14,861 bases of DNA, from the NCBI GenBank assembly GCA_013286985.1, contig JABDEQ010000063.1, positions 1 to 14,861 of the forward strand. Reading direction: 5' to 3'. A program made the position numbers and the translations under genes. How positions within the stretch are numbered: position 1 is the first letter of the stretch; every line of letters begins with the position of its first letter. This DNA is from Bacteroidota bacterium. GTDB lineage: Bacteria; Bacteroidota; Bacteroidia; Sphingobacteriales; Sphingobacteriaceae. Positions 1-5,684 of this stretch are shown here, piece after piece. The notes beneath the pieces are model-generated. The model saw only the letters and a program-made list of their open reading frames with translations, had not been told where the DNA came from and made no database searches.

Positions 1-74
1 ATATACATTTACAGTAATTTGTCAAAAAATATTATTTGGTTTGGCCACTTAATTCCGTAACAATACTGTGGTAT

Positions 75-536
75 TTAAATCTCAGTTTCAGCTTCGGGAT
101 AATATTGATAATAGGTTGATATGGTATCATAAATGTCATCGTCATTACCTTTTATCCACCGGAGGGATATGGTTACAAAATCACCATAGTCCGAAACAAA
201 TTTAAGGCCTATCCTTACCGACGATGAACTGCGGCCGCGCACCAGGCTTATCTCATCAATATCAACCCAGTTAATACTAACGTTGCGGATGTAATCGCTA
301 ATACCCTCGTTATCCAGTTGCAGCGCAATATCCCCCTTTAAGGCTGGCATAAGGCGTTTTACTACCACCAGCGCAAACATCAGCGAAAAAGCAAGTGCAA
401 ATAAGCTAAAAACGGCCCAGCCTACCAGGCTATCGGCAGTTAAAACATTAATAAACAACAATGCAATAAACAGGATCATCATAACCAGCGAAGCGATACT
501 GAATTTAAGGCTATAGGGGTACTGGGCGGTTTCCAT
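75..536 (-). CDS. Two-TM membrane protein with PH-like tail (STM3941-like)
   Basis: This 153-residue protein has two hydrophobic segments near residues 13-33 and 38-58, followed by a cytosolic domain of about 90 residues. That domain starts with a strand-rich stretch (ALQLDNEGISDYI, then SINWVDIDEISLV) typical of PH-like membrane-attached domains. The order, with two helices then an 'L-D-x-x-GI' strand and a 'W-x-D-I' strand, resembles the STM3941 family of unknown function; this is pattern recognition, not a search. The ATG at 536 is the first in frame after the promoter described at 542-572. That promoter places transcription start only a few nt upstream, so the message would be nearly leaderless. 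The gene stands alone and no function can be assigned. Confidence 0.8.
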   Translation of the reverse strand: METAQYPYSLKFSIASLVMMILFIALLFINVLTADSLVGWAVFSLFALAFSLMFALVVVKRLMPALKGDIALQLDNEGISDYIRNVSINWVDIDEISLVRGRSSSSVRIGLKFVSDYGDFVTISLRWIKGNDDDIYDTISTYYQYYPEAETEI

Positions 537-541
537 TGTAG

Positions 542-572
542 TAAAAGTAGTATTTTTTTTTAAAAATGCAAC
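542..572 (-). promoter_or_regulatory. Bacteroidetes-type promoter for the 75-536 gene
   Basis: On the minus strand a GTTG box (572-569) is followed by 19 nt and TACTTTTA (549-542). This matches the TTTG/TAnnTTTG pattern at 3/4 and 7/8 positions with the canonical spacing. The predicted start is near 538, about 2 nt before the ATG. Confidence 0.5.
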
Positions 573-805
573 AGCGTTTTTAGTCGGTTAAAGCTATAAA
601 CGATAGGATAGGTTAAAATGTTGCATAAGTGTAAGTCGTTGAAAGTCAGATGTCAGATATCTGATCTTTACGTTAATTTAACTATAAATATAACTACCAG
701 ACAGGTAGATATTGCCCAGATTTGCAACCAATGGCGTTTGTGGTAAATTTAATATTACGCGCAGGTGTAACCTTGCAAATATTTGTAACGTATAATTAAC
801 CCCCA

Positions 806-831
806 ACAGGCAAAGAGGTTTAAGTGCCTGT
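806..831 (+). promoter_or_regulatory. Leader hairpin upstream of the miniprotein
   Basis: A perfect 7-bp stem (ACAGGCA at 806-812, TGCCTGT at 825-831) has a 12-nt loop and a following A-run. There is no T-run on either strand, so it is not an obvious terminator. It lies about 40 nt before the 874 start codon. The rest of 573-805 is AT-rich with no further convincing feature. Confidence 0.35.
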
Positions 832-873
832 AAAAAAAGGGTGTGCGTGTTTTACTTAATAAATTTATTCACT

Positions 874-966
874 ATGTTAATTGTTACTTCTCTTTTAATC
901 TTTTTTTCATTTATAGCGGCTTGCTGGGCGGTATACTGGGTTGTACTGCTATTAAACAAGCAATAG
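874..966 (+). CDS. Putative 30-aa membrane miniprotein
   Basis: A short ORF of 30 codons reads MLIVTSLLIFF then SFIAACWAVYWVV, and ends in LLLNKQ. It is almost entirely one hydrophobic helix with a short polar C-terminus, as in known small bacterial membrane proteins. It is supported by its position: a hairpin leader lies upstream, and a strong intrinsic terminator 58 nt downstream is on the same strand with no other gene to serve. No clear Shine-Dalgarno sequence is visible, which is normal in Bacteroidetes. The alternative is that the transcript is a small non-coding RNA and the ORF is fortuitous. No function is proposed. Confidence 0.45.
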   Translation: MLIVTSLLIFFSFIAACWAVYWVVLLLNKQ

Positions 967-1023
967 TAATTACGGCTTTTAACAGCCATAACCAATTACT
1001 TAACCACCATAAATATTGAATGC

Positions 1024-1057
1024 GCTCCTGGCCATATGCCCGGAGCTTTTGTTTTTT
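1024..1057 (+). terminator. Intrinsic terminator of the 874-966 unit
   Basis: GCTCC-T-GGC pairs with GCC-C-GGAGC around a CATAT loop, giving 8 bp plus one internal mismatch. The run TTTTGTTTTTT follows. This is a textbook Rho-independent terminator on the plus strand. Confidence 0.8.
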
Positions 1058-1069
1058 AGGGGGATTTCA

Positions 1070-1234
1070 GTTGGTAGTTGGCAGTTGGCAGTTTTCCCTC
1101 TTTATGACTTGTCATAGAGAGGTGCGCAAAGTGGCAGTTTGCAAATCTCGGTTTGCAGTTTTCCCCTCTTTATGATTTGCTATATAAAAGGGAATAGACA
1201 AGAAAACTGCCAACTGTAAGCTGAGAATTGAAAA
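1070..1234. repeat. Palindromic heptamer-array element 1
   Basis: The left arm has three 7-nt units (GTTGGTA, GTTGGCA, GTTGGCA; 1070-1090). The right arm continues in 7-nt phase in inverted orientation (CTGCCAA, CTGTAAG, CTGAGAA, TTGAAAA; 1207-1234). Between them lies a hairpin starting CCTCTTTATGAC and ending GTCATAGAGAGG, with 11 of 12 pairs. The part from 1134 to 1227 recurs at 8874-8968. It ends 32 nt from the repressor stop codon. No coding capacity is present, so a non-autonomous (MITE- or REP-like) element is likely. Confidence 0.75.
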
Positions 1235-1266
1235 CTCCCATCAGGGCGAGTCACTTCGCCAGTGCA

Positions 1267-1968
1267 TTAATGATTATGCTTTTTATGAATATCCTTTACC
1301 AGGCACAGCTTTTTGATATCGGCAATTTTTACAATAAAAGGCGCGTATTTAGGCTGGCCGTTAATTACCTCGGTAATATTGTCTGAATGGGCAATCACCT
1401 CATCGGAGTTATTGCTGGCCAGCAGTCGTTTATACATGCGGTATTCGCCCCATTCAATATAGTACACCTCGCCGGGCAATATTTTTTTATCGTGGATGAT
1501 TTTTAGCGCCACCCAACAGCCATTCTCCAGGTAGGGGTACATGGAGTGACCCCAAACAGGCAGGGCAAAATCGCAATCCTCAATTCCCGGAAAATTCATG
1601 CGCCCTACCGGCTGCGTATCATTAATATCGCTGTAAACCTCAACACCCGAAGCCGTCGCTGTAATTTCGTACATCGGGATACCATCATTAAGTTTACGCG
1701 TCAGGGCTGCGTCAGAATTTGCTGTATTTTTGACCGATACTAAATAATTTACATATTTTTCTTTAAATATCTTTAATTTTTCCGGATCTATATTTTGCCT
1801 GCTCTTTATAATTTCTGTAATTGAGCTGGCGTTGTTAAAGCCAAGTGCTTCGGCAAGCTGCGCATTACCGCTAAAAGCCTTACCCCGAAGTTGGCTATAT
1901 AAAATAATGAACTCAAGTGTTTCGGGCCTGATCAATTTTACTTTTTTGGACTTTAATGACTCTTCCAT
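1267..1968 (-). CDS. LexA/CI-type repressor with S24 self-cleavage domain
   Basis: This 233-residue protein has an N-terminal helix-turn-helix region (about 15-75; NAQLAEALGF then NASSITEIIKSRQNI) of the XRE/CI type. A C-terminal S24 peptidase-like domain covers about 97-225. The nucleophile motif is GHSMYPYLENG with Ser142, and the general-base lysine is probably Lys180 in YRMYKRLL. Such repressors bind operators as dimers and are inactivated by RecA-stimulated self-cleavage. The usual Ala-Gly cleavage pair is not obvious: the aligned region reads ATASGVEVY (104-112), so A106-S107 or S107-G108 would be the bond. The upstream region is rich in palindromes, suggesting autoregulation. No phage genes adjoin it, so it may be a phage-derived or host stress regulator. 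Confidence 0.9.
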   Translation of the reverse strand: MEESLKSKKVKLIRPETLEFIILYSQLRGKAFSGNAQLAEALGFNNASSITEIIKSRQNIDPEKLKIFKEKYVNYLVSVKNTANSDAALTRKLNDGIPMYEITATASGVEVYSDINDTQPVGRMNFPGIEDCDFALPVWGHSMYPYLENGCWVALKIIHDKKILPGEVYYIEWGEYRMYKRLLASNNSDEVIAHSDNITEVINGQPKYAPFIVKIADIKKLCLVKDIHKKHNH

Positions 1969-1993
1969 AATTGTTGATAACTATTTTCTGTAT

Positions 1994-2015
1994 TTTCTTT
2001 ACAATAATAAAGAAA
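1994..2015. promoter_or_regulatory. Palindromic operator candidate of the S24 repressor
   Basis: TTTCTTTA and TAAAGAAA form a perfect 8-bp inverted repeat separated by 6 nt, 26 nt upstream of the repressor start codon. Size and position fit a dimeric repressor site. This is an inference with no footprint evidence. Confidence 0.5.
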
Positions 2016-2068
2016 TATATTTACTTTTGTATTGTTATATCGTACTAAAGTAACATATATTTACTTTT
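2015..2068. promoter_or_regulatory. Paired direct repeats inside overlapping divergent promoters
   Basis: ATATATTTACTTTT occurs at 2015-2028 and again at 2055-2068, exactly 40 bp apart. An inverted copy of its core (AAAGTAA, 2047-2053) lies between them. On the plus strand TTG (2032-2034), 21 nt and TATATTTA (2056-2063) form a promoter whose -7 box is inside the second repeat. On the minus strand TTG (2075-2073), 20 nt and TACTTTAG (2052-2045) form a promoter for the repressor. The overlap would let one bound repressor control both directions. Confidence 0.45.
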
Positions 2069-2076
2069 TTAACAAC

Positions 2077-2130
2077 ATGAACCTTAAAGAATATCCAGAA
2101 AATATATTTATTAGCAGGGCACCGGGTTAG
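2077..2130 (+). other. 17-codon ORF cut by a repeat, possible gene remnant
   Basis: An ATG lies 10 nt after the predicted plus-strand transcription start. It opens a 17-residue ORF, MNLKEYPENIFISRAPG. The frame closes as it enters the heptamer-repeat element that begins near 2125. This is where a gene divergent from the repressor would start, so it may be the 5' stub of a gene displaced by the repeat. It could equally be chance or a leader peptide. Confidence 0.3.
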
Positions 2131-2252
2131 CGGTTAGCAGTTTTTAGTTAGCAGTAGGCAGTTTTTCTTTTGAAGTCCGTTCTTGTCAACTATTAATTGC
2201 CAACTGCTAACTAAAAACCGAAAACCGTCCACTGAAAACCGCCCACTGAATA
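2125..2252. repeat. Palindromic heptamer-array element 2
   Basis: Six consecutive 7-nt units run from 2125 to 2166 (GGTTAGC twice, AGTTTTT, AGTTAGC, AGTAGGC, AGTTTTT). Eight run from 2197 to 2252 (TTGCCAA, CTGCTAA, CTAAAAA, CCGAAAA, CCGTCCA, CTGAAAA, CCGCCCA, CTGAATA). Positions 2141-2160 and 2198-2217 are inverted copies matching at 19 of 20 bases. The arms flank about 30 nt of unrelated sequence. The element separates the repressor-region promoter from the next gene. Confidence 0.75.
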
Positions 2253-2275
2253 TCGAACTAAAATACCTAAACCAA

Positions 2276-2452
2276 ATGCACATCGCTTACTCCGCACTTA
2301 GCAACAACCACCAAAAGCAAAACCAGTTGCCTCAACCCGAAAACGAACTCGTGCTGCGCTATCAGGCCTACCAAACGGCATGTAGCAAATACAGTCGCGA
2401 AATTGCGGCTATCCAAAAACACATGCCAGGCTGGATGCCTAAGTTCAGGTAG
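2276..2452 (+). CDS. Small protein of unknown function (58 aa)
   Basis: I place the start at the ATG at 2276, giving 58 residues. The frame is open upstream to a TTG at 2183, but those codons are translation of heptamer element 2 and should not be part of the protein. The product starts MHIAYSALSNNHQKQ, is rich in Gln, Asn and Tyr, and ends in a distinctive HMPGWMPKFR tail. A charged helix (about 28-50) precedes the tail. There is no signal peptide or membrane segment. The gene is transcribed away from the repressor and may be driven by the promoter at 2032-2063. Function is not recognised. Confidence 0.6.
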   Translation: MHIAYSALSNNHQKQNQLPQPENELVLRYQAYQTACSKYSREIAAIQKHMPGWMPKFR

Positions 2453-2459
2453 CTCCGCC

Positions 2460-2556
2460 GGTTCACCCTTTATGTGTGTTTAATGCTGCTGTACCGCCAT
2501 TTGTGGCGCTATAGTTGGCATCGCTATGAATTGGTGAACCCATCGCACTCACACAT
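2460..2556 (+). promoter_or_regulatory. Interleaved inverted repeats between two small genes
   Basis: Two inverted-repeat pairs interleave instead of nesting. GGTTCACC (2460-2467) pairs with GGTGAACC (2533-2540). ATGTGTG (2472-2478) pairs with CACACAT (2550-2556). The order A-B-A'-B' allows a pseudoknot or alternative hairpins in the transcript. It lies just before the 2586 gene. Confidence 0.35.
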
Positions 2557-2585
2557 TATTTAACAACTGCACTAATAAACAAAAC

Positions 2586-3011
2586 ATGATAAAACTTACT
2601 AAAAAACTAAAAGACGAATTGTGGTGGCTTGTAATATCCGTTGATTATGATTACAGCCGCATTGTCATTGCCGATTATGACCTGAACGACCAGCACCTGA
2701 TACTTTGGCTGGAAGACAAACACGATTTTAAAAACACACTGGATGAATGCCTGCAATTGGATATACCTGTTAAACAATTTGCCAAACTGATAAAAGACGA
2801 AGGCTTTAACAGCTACGAGGGCAGCAAAATGCACGCTACCAAAAACTATGTTTACAAAGCGCGCATTGAAATTAACAAACCTATTGCCTGGTACCTAAAT
2901 GATGCCACCCTAACCGAGCAGCAATGGGCGCGTGAAGCTGTAGTAAAAAAACTGTTCACCCATCTGGTTGAAAACGAAGCCAGGGGGATTGATGAACTGG
3001 ATATGTTTTAA
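2586..3011 (+). CDS. Hypothetical protein of 141 aa
   Basis: The protein is soluble, with no signal peptide or membrane helix. It opens with MIKLTKKLKDELWWLVI, then predicted strands (SRIVIADYDLNDQHLILWLED) and a helix-rich C-terminal half ending in acidic EARGIDELDMF. No catalytic motif or known family is recognised. The ATG at 2586 follows a 133-nt gap containing interleaved inverted repeats. The gene follows the 58-aa gene in the same direction and may share its transcript. Whether either belongs to the repressor's regulon is inferred only from proximity. Confidence 0.75.
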   Translation: MIKLTKKLKDELWWLVISVDYDYSRIVIADYDLNDQHLILWLEDKHDFKNTLDECLQLDIPVKQFAKLIKDEGFNSYEGSKMHATKNYVYKARIEINKPIAWYLNDATLTEQQWAREAVVKKLFTHLVENEARGIDELDMF

Positions 3012-3098
3012 TCTGTCTGTAGAGCAGAGAAGGATCTTTTTCAGGAGAAAAATCGTCGATATAAAAGTCGCAGAAGATGTTTCAATGGACAGGTATTG

Positions 3099-3860
3099 TT
3101 ACATCAACGCCGGCAGGCCCAGTTGTTTCCTTAGCCTTAAATAATCGGTGCGGGTTAGTTGAACCAGCAGGGGATGATCTTCGGCGTTTATCCAGTGTAG
3201 TATGCGCAGTAAATTGGGTTCGGCCATTGCGGTACAGCCATCGGTGCCTTCGGTACTGTTGCCCCAAATATGCATAAATATGCAAGAGCCATCGCCGGGT
3301 ACCACGTTGCCGCTATTGTGGTTAATAAACAGTCCCCATTTATAATAGGCCTTCTTTAAATGCATCTCTTCGTGACTATTGTAGGGGCTTTTTGCTGTAT
3401 CGCGCTGCACCAGCGTATTGTAATAGGCCGAATGCATATCATCCACGCAAATTATAGTATCGCTGGCCTTAACATATCGGTTTTTTATCCATGTGGCATT
3501 TTTAGCATCGGCATAACCAAATGCGGTGCCTATAGTAAATATTCCGGCCGGCGATTTTTCATCTCCTTCTTTTTTTACCGGCGCATTGGCAAGTTGCAGT
3601 TTAAATAAGCCATCGCCCACACCTAATCCTTTACTGCCTATTACCACCATATTACTAAATTGTAGCACCCATTTGCCCTCCTGCTTTTGGTAACAATATA
3701 GCTTGCCTTGCAGGGTGTCCCAATTATCAGTAATTACCACCATCAACTGTTTGGCCGGTAAAGGATTGGTTGCTGCTGTTGTTATTTGTGCCGATGCCGG
3801 ACCGCAGCATAGCAAAGCAGTGAAAAATAGAAGTAATAATAGTAAGGATAGCTTTTTCAT
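3099..3860 (-). CDS. Exported L,D-transpeptidase (YkuD-like catalytic domain)
   Basis: With the start at 3860 the product has 253 residues: a lysine start, a leucine-rich signal peptide (MKKLSLLLLLLFFTALL) and a likely cleavage after ASA near residue 24. The catalytic domain covers roughly 38-237. The hallmark is HIWGNSTEGTDGCTAM, with His197 and the nucleophile Cys209 in the order H...S/T-x-G-C expected for YkuD enzymes. SPAGIFTIG (103-111) is the typical substrate-side strand. These enzymes make or modify 3-3 peptidoglycan cross-links, or attach proteins to peptidoglycan, in the periplasm. The frame is open a further 46 codons upstream, but that stretch reads through heptamer element 3, so the internal ATG directly before the signal peptide is chosen. 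It ends 87 nt from the convergent 2586 gene. Confidence 0.88.
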   Translation of the reverse strand: MKKLSLLLLLLFFTALLCCGPASAQITTAATNPLPAKQLMVVITDNWDTLQGKLYCYQKQEGKWVLQFSNMVVIGSKGLGVGDGLFKLQLANAPVKKEGDEKSPAGIFTIGTAFGYADAKNATWIKNRYVKASDTIICVDDMHSAYYNTLVQRDTAKSPYNSHEEMHLKKAYYKWGLFINHNSGNVVPGDGSCIFMHIWGNSTEGTDGCTAMAEPNLLRILHWINAEDHPLLVQLTRTDYLRLRKQLGLPALM

Positions 3861-3892
3861 AAAATTATGGTTCCTAAGATAAGGAATTTTCA

Positions 3893-4005
3893 GTTGGCAG
3901 TTTATAGTAGGCAGTAGGCAATAGGTAGTACGCGTCCCCTTTCCCTCTTTAGGCTCGCACATGAACTTGCATAGGATATGAAAACTGCAAACCGTCAACT
4001 GAAAA
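3893..4005. repeat. Palindromic heptamer-array element 3
   Basis: The left arm holds six 7-nt units (GTTGGCA, GTTTATA, GTAGGCA twice, ATAGGTA, GTACGCG; 3893-3934). The right arm holds CTGCAAA, CCGTCAA and CTGAAAA (3985-4005) in inverted orientation. The centre has a CCCTCTTTA stretch as in the other elements. It lies between the divergent transpeptidase and the 4071 gene. Confidence 0.7.
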
Positions 4006-4058
4006 CTCTTATCCCATTAAAATACCATCTTTTAAAACAATTTACCCGCATTACTACT

Positions 4059-4066
4059 TAAATTTG
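4059..4066 (+). promoter_or_regulatory. Perfect -7 box, nearly leaderless start
   Basis: TAAATTTG matches TAnnTTTG at every fixed position and ends 4 nt before the ATG at 4071. Transcription would start about 1 nt before the start codon. No good -33 TTTG is seen at the right distance. Confidence 0.45.
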
Positions 4067-4070
4067 TATT

Positions 4071-4403
4071 ATGAAGCCTGGAGATAAGGTAATTTGCATT
4101 AACGATAAGATTGATCCCGATAAAAGCGCCGAAATACGTCAGGATTTTGAGATATGGATAAGCCGCGATAAAGAGTACACCATCCGTGAGATATTGGACA
4201 ATAATGGTATTGTTACCGGTGTGCTGCTGGAAGAGGTGCATAATTTTCCCAAGTTTTTTAAGCTGATAAACCGTTACCAGGAACCTGCTTTTGCACAATG
4301 GCGTTTCCGTAAACTAAAATATGCCGATAACCCTGCCGAGGCTGTTAGCGAAGTAGAAGAACTGGTTGAACCCGAAAAAGAACTGGTGAAAATAAACAGG
4401 TAA
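4071..4403 (+). CDS. Hypothetical 110-aa protein, SH3-like start
   Basis: A soluble protein beginning MKPGDKVICINDKID, with strands YTIREILDNNGIVTGVLLEEV, and ending in a glutamate-rich helix (EAVSEVEELVEPEKELVKI). The 'PGDKV.C..D' opening and the short beta-rich body resemble small SH3-like beta-barrel proteins, as does the 4572 gene product. This is a fold guess, not a family assignment. No enzyme motif is visible. A 15-bp palindrome (ATATTTT-G-AAAATAT, 4406-4420) directly follows the stop codon and may form a 3' hairpin. Confidence 0.75.
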   Translation: MKPGDKVICINDKIDPDKSAEIRQDFEIWISRDKEYTIREILDNNGIVTGVLLEEVHNFPKFFKLINRYQEPAFAQWRFRKLKYADNPAEAVSEVEELVEPEKELVKINR

Positions 4404-4405
4404 AC

Positions 4406-4420
4406 ATATTTTGAAAATAT
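4406..4420 (+). other. Perfect AT-rich palindrome after the 4071 gene
   Basis: ATATTTT and AAAATAT are separated by one G, starting 3 nt past the stop codon. An adjacent AATGCT...AGCATT pair (about 4437-4464) encloses a T-rich loop. Both may help end transcription, but neither is a classical GC-rich terminator. Confidence 0.3.
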
Positions 4421-4571
4421 TGCCATTTTATCATACAATGCTTAATTTTTTTGCTTTTAGCATTCCTATCCCGCACCCGGTAAAGCAGCATTAACAGGCG
4501 TAAAAACTAAAACATTTGCCGCTTTTATTGTTTATATTATACCATAACTTTAAACAATTATTTATAAAACC

Positions 4572-4775
4572 ATGGAAAAGAAATTTCAATTAGGCGATGT
4601 AGTAGTAATGATAGCCGACGGACCTAAAATGGCGGTTGAAGGCTACGCTCTTAATGACGATAATACCGAAAGCGACGAATACGTAAGCGTTGTTTTTTAT
4701 ACCGGCGATGGCTTTAAACGAGACACCTTTCACCAGGACCTGCTGCTGTTTATTGATGAGGTTGAAGGGGCGTAA
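4572..4775 (+). CDS. DUF2158/YodC-like small protein
   Basis: The 67-residue product begins KKFQLGDVVVMIADGPKM, followed by AVEGYALN, VSVVFYTGDGFKRDTF and a final strand, LLLFIDEV. The pattern 'GDvV....GGPkM.VeG......W.....f..d.F....L' is that of the DUF2158/YodC family of small SH3-like proteins of unknown role. The usual tryptophan and cysteine are absent here. The ATG at 4572 is preceded by an AT-rich leader without Shine-Dalgarno. It is probably a stand-alone gene. Confidence 0.75.
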   Translation: MEKKFQLGDVVVMIADGPKMAVEGYALNDDNTESDEYVSVVFYTGDGFKRDTFHQDLLLFIDEVEGA

Positions 4776-4809
4776 AAGGTAAAAACTGTTTCAATTCCCT
4801 AATAAGTAA

Positions 4810-4909
4810 GGCAGCCATGCCCCTGTTGGTGTTGCCATCAACAGGTAACGTAAAGCTTTTATGGAGTATAAGCCCCACGGTTTGTTGATGACAACACCAA
4901 CAAAGGCAA
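4810..4909. repeat. Dispersed palindromic repeat, copy 1
   Basis: Positions 4810-4898 match 6469-6557 at 88 of 89 bases. The ends form long inverted repeats: 4824-4843 (TGTTGGTGTTG...) and 4883-4902 (...CAACACCAACA) are complementary at 19 of 20 positions. The left end also folds by itself (CCTGTTG...CAACAGG). No ORF is present, so it is a non-autonomous mobile or REP-type repeat. Confidence 0.85.
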
Positions 4910-4961
4910 GCGTTGCGCTGTTATTGCTTTGAAATATCTAAACTATTTTATCATTTATCCG

Positions 4962-4969
4962 TATATTTG
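4962..4969 (+). promoter_or_regulatory. Perfect -7 box before the DUF6169 module
   Basis: TATATTTG matches TAnnTTTG fully, 24 nt before the ATG at 4994. A -33 TTTG at proper spacing is not seen. It supports 4994 as the translation start. Confidence 0.4.
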
Positions 4970-4993
4970 TATAAGTATTTAATAGTCAAACTC

Positions 4994-5152
4994 ATGGAAA
5001 GAGTTAGTAAAAAAGAATCCACTTCAGTAGCAAAATCTATTAAAAACCCTATCATTAAAATGATGGAGGATAAAAAGGCTATTGTTAAAGCTATTGAAAA
5101 GGGTGAAAGTTTATCCACGTTAAAAGACATTAAAATTGTCACTCCCTTATAA
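4994..5152 (+). CDS. 52-aa protein paired with the DUF6169 gene
   Basis: Start at the ATG at 4994, which follows a perfect -7 box; an earlier in-frame ATG at 4913 would lie upstream of that promoter. The product, MERVSKKESTSVAKS followed by IKNPIIKMMEDKKAIVKAIE, is basic, helical and soluble. The C-terminus (GESLSTLKDIKIVTPL) is extended. The reading frame of the DUF6169 gene is already open before this gene's stop codon, so the two overlap and are probably translationally coupled. A tiny basic partner overlapping a larger protein is an arrangement found in toxin-antitoxin and immunity modules; here that is only inference. Confidence 0.65.
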   Translation: MERVSKKESTSVAKSIKNPIIKMMEDKKAIVKAIEKGESLSTLKDIKIVTPL

Positions 5153-5623
5153 TTTCCAGCTAAGTACCGATGGTTCTTATCATTTCATTTCCAACCAGGG
5201 GCATAATTATTAGTTTATTTTTTTGAATCTATATTGCCCGATGCCCAAGGTAATATCCACATTGTTTACAATTTAGGATTTAGCAGAAACGGGAAACACG
5301 ATAGTGCACCTTTTATAAGCAAATTTGATGGCCGCATCCGCGCAACCATTATGTTTATAGTGAATGATTTTTTTAATAAAAATGATCACAAAGTGTTGAT
5401 ATACTTTTGTTTTGGCGATGACGGGTATTCGAGACATAGAAGTATTATTTTTAACATATGGAGTGACGACTTACATGCTACTATTGAGAAATACGATACT
5501 ATAATTAAATACAATAACGATGTAATCTTCGGATCATTGATGATAGTTAAAGACAATCCTCTCAAAAAGTTGATCCTCAAAGCGTTTAATACTTATATTC
5601 AGGATATAAAAAACGATCAGTAA
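5136..5623 (+). pseudogene. DUF6169 family protein, frameshifted near the N-terminus
   Basis: The intact downstream frame (5207-5623) encodes the family's features: RIRATIMFIVNDFF, VLIYFCFGDDGYSRHR, FNIWSDD and SLMIVKDNPLKKLILKAF. The expected N-terminal strands lie in another frame: PYNFQLSTDGSYHFISNQG then HNY, ending at a TAG at 5211. Reading T5210 twice (a -1 shift) joins them as HNY-LVYFFES, giving about 162 residues, close to family size. So one base was probably lost near 5207-5213. No ATG opens the upstream frame; a TTG at 5136 or coupling to the 52-aa gene must serve. A restart at TTG 5234 would give a 129-aa truncated form. DUF6169 has no known function. Confidence 0.7.
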
Positions 5624-5635
5624 AACGCTTTTCGT

Positions 5636-5666
5636 CATCTTGAAACGTAGCTAGGAGATCTGCTGC
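5636..5666. other. Short hairpin between convergent genes
   Basis: CGTAGC and GCTACG pair across TAGGAGATCTGCT in the gap between the convergent DUF6169 and CPBP genes. With the preceding CGTCATCTTGAAA it resembles a fragment of the GTCAT...GAGATTT palindromes (compare 10409-10515). It may act as a bidirectional terminator. Confidence 0.35.
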
Positions 5667-5684
5667 TACGGGTATGTTGGTTTA

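Noticed and set aside
2183..2275. TTG start extending the 58-aa gene
   Set aside because: The 31 extra residues are the translated heptamer array of element 2.
3861..3998. Longer N-terminus for the L,D-transpeptidase
   Set aside because: The extra 46 codons read through heptamer element 3 and would place residues before a complete signal peptide.
5195..5225. Programmed -1 frameshifting in the DUF6169 gene
   Set aside because: The shift site (T-AAT-TAT) is not a good slippery heptamer and no downstream stimulatory structure is evident; a mutation or sequencing error is simpler.
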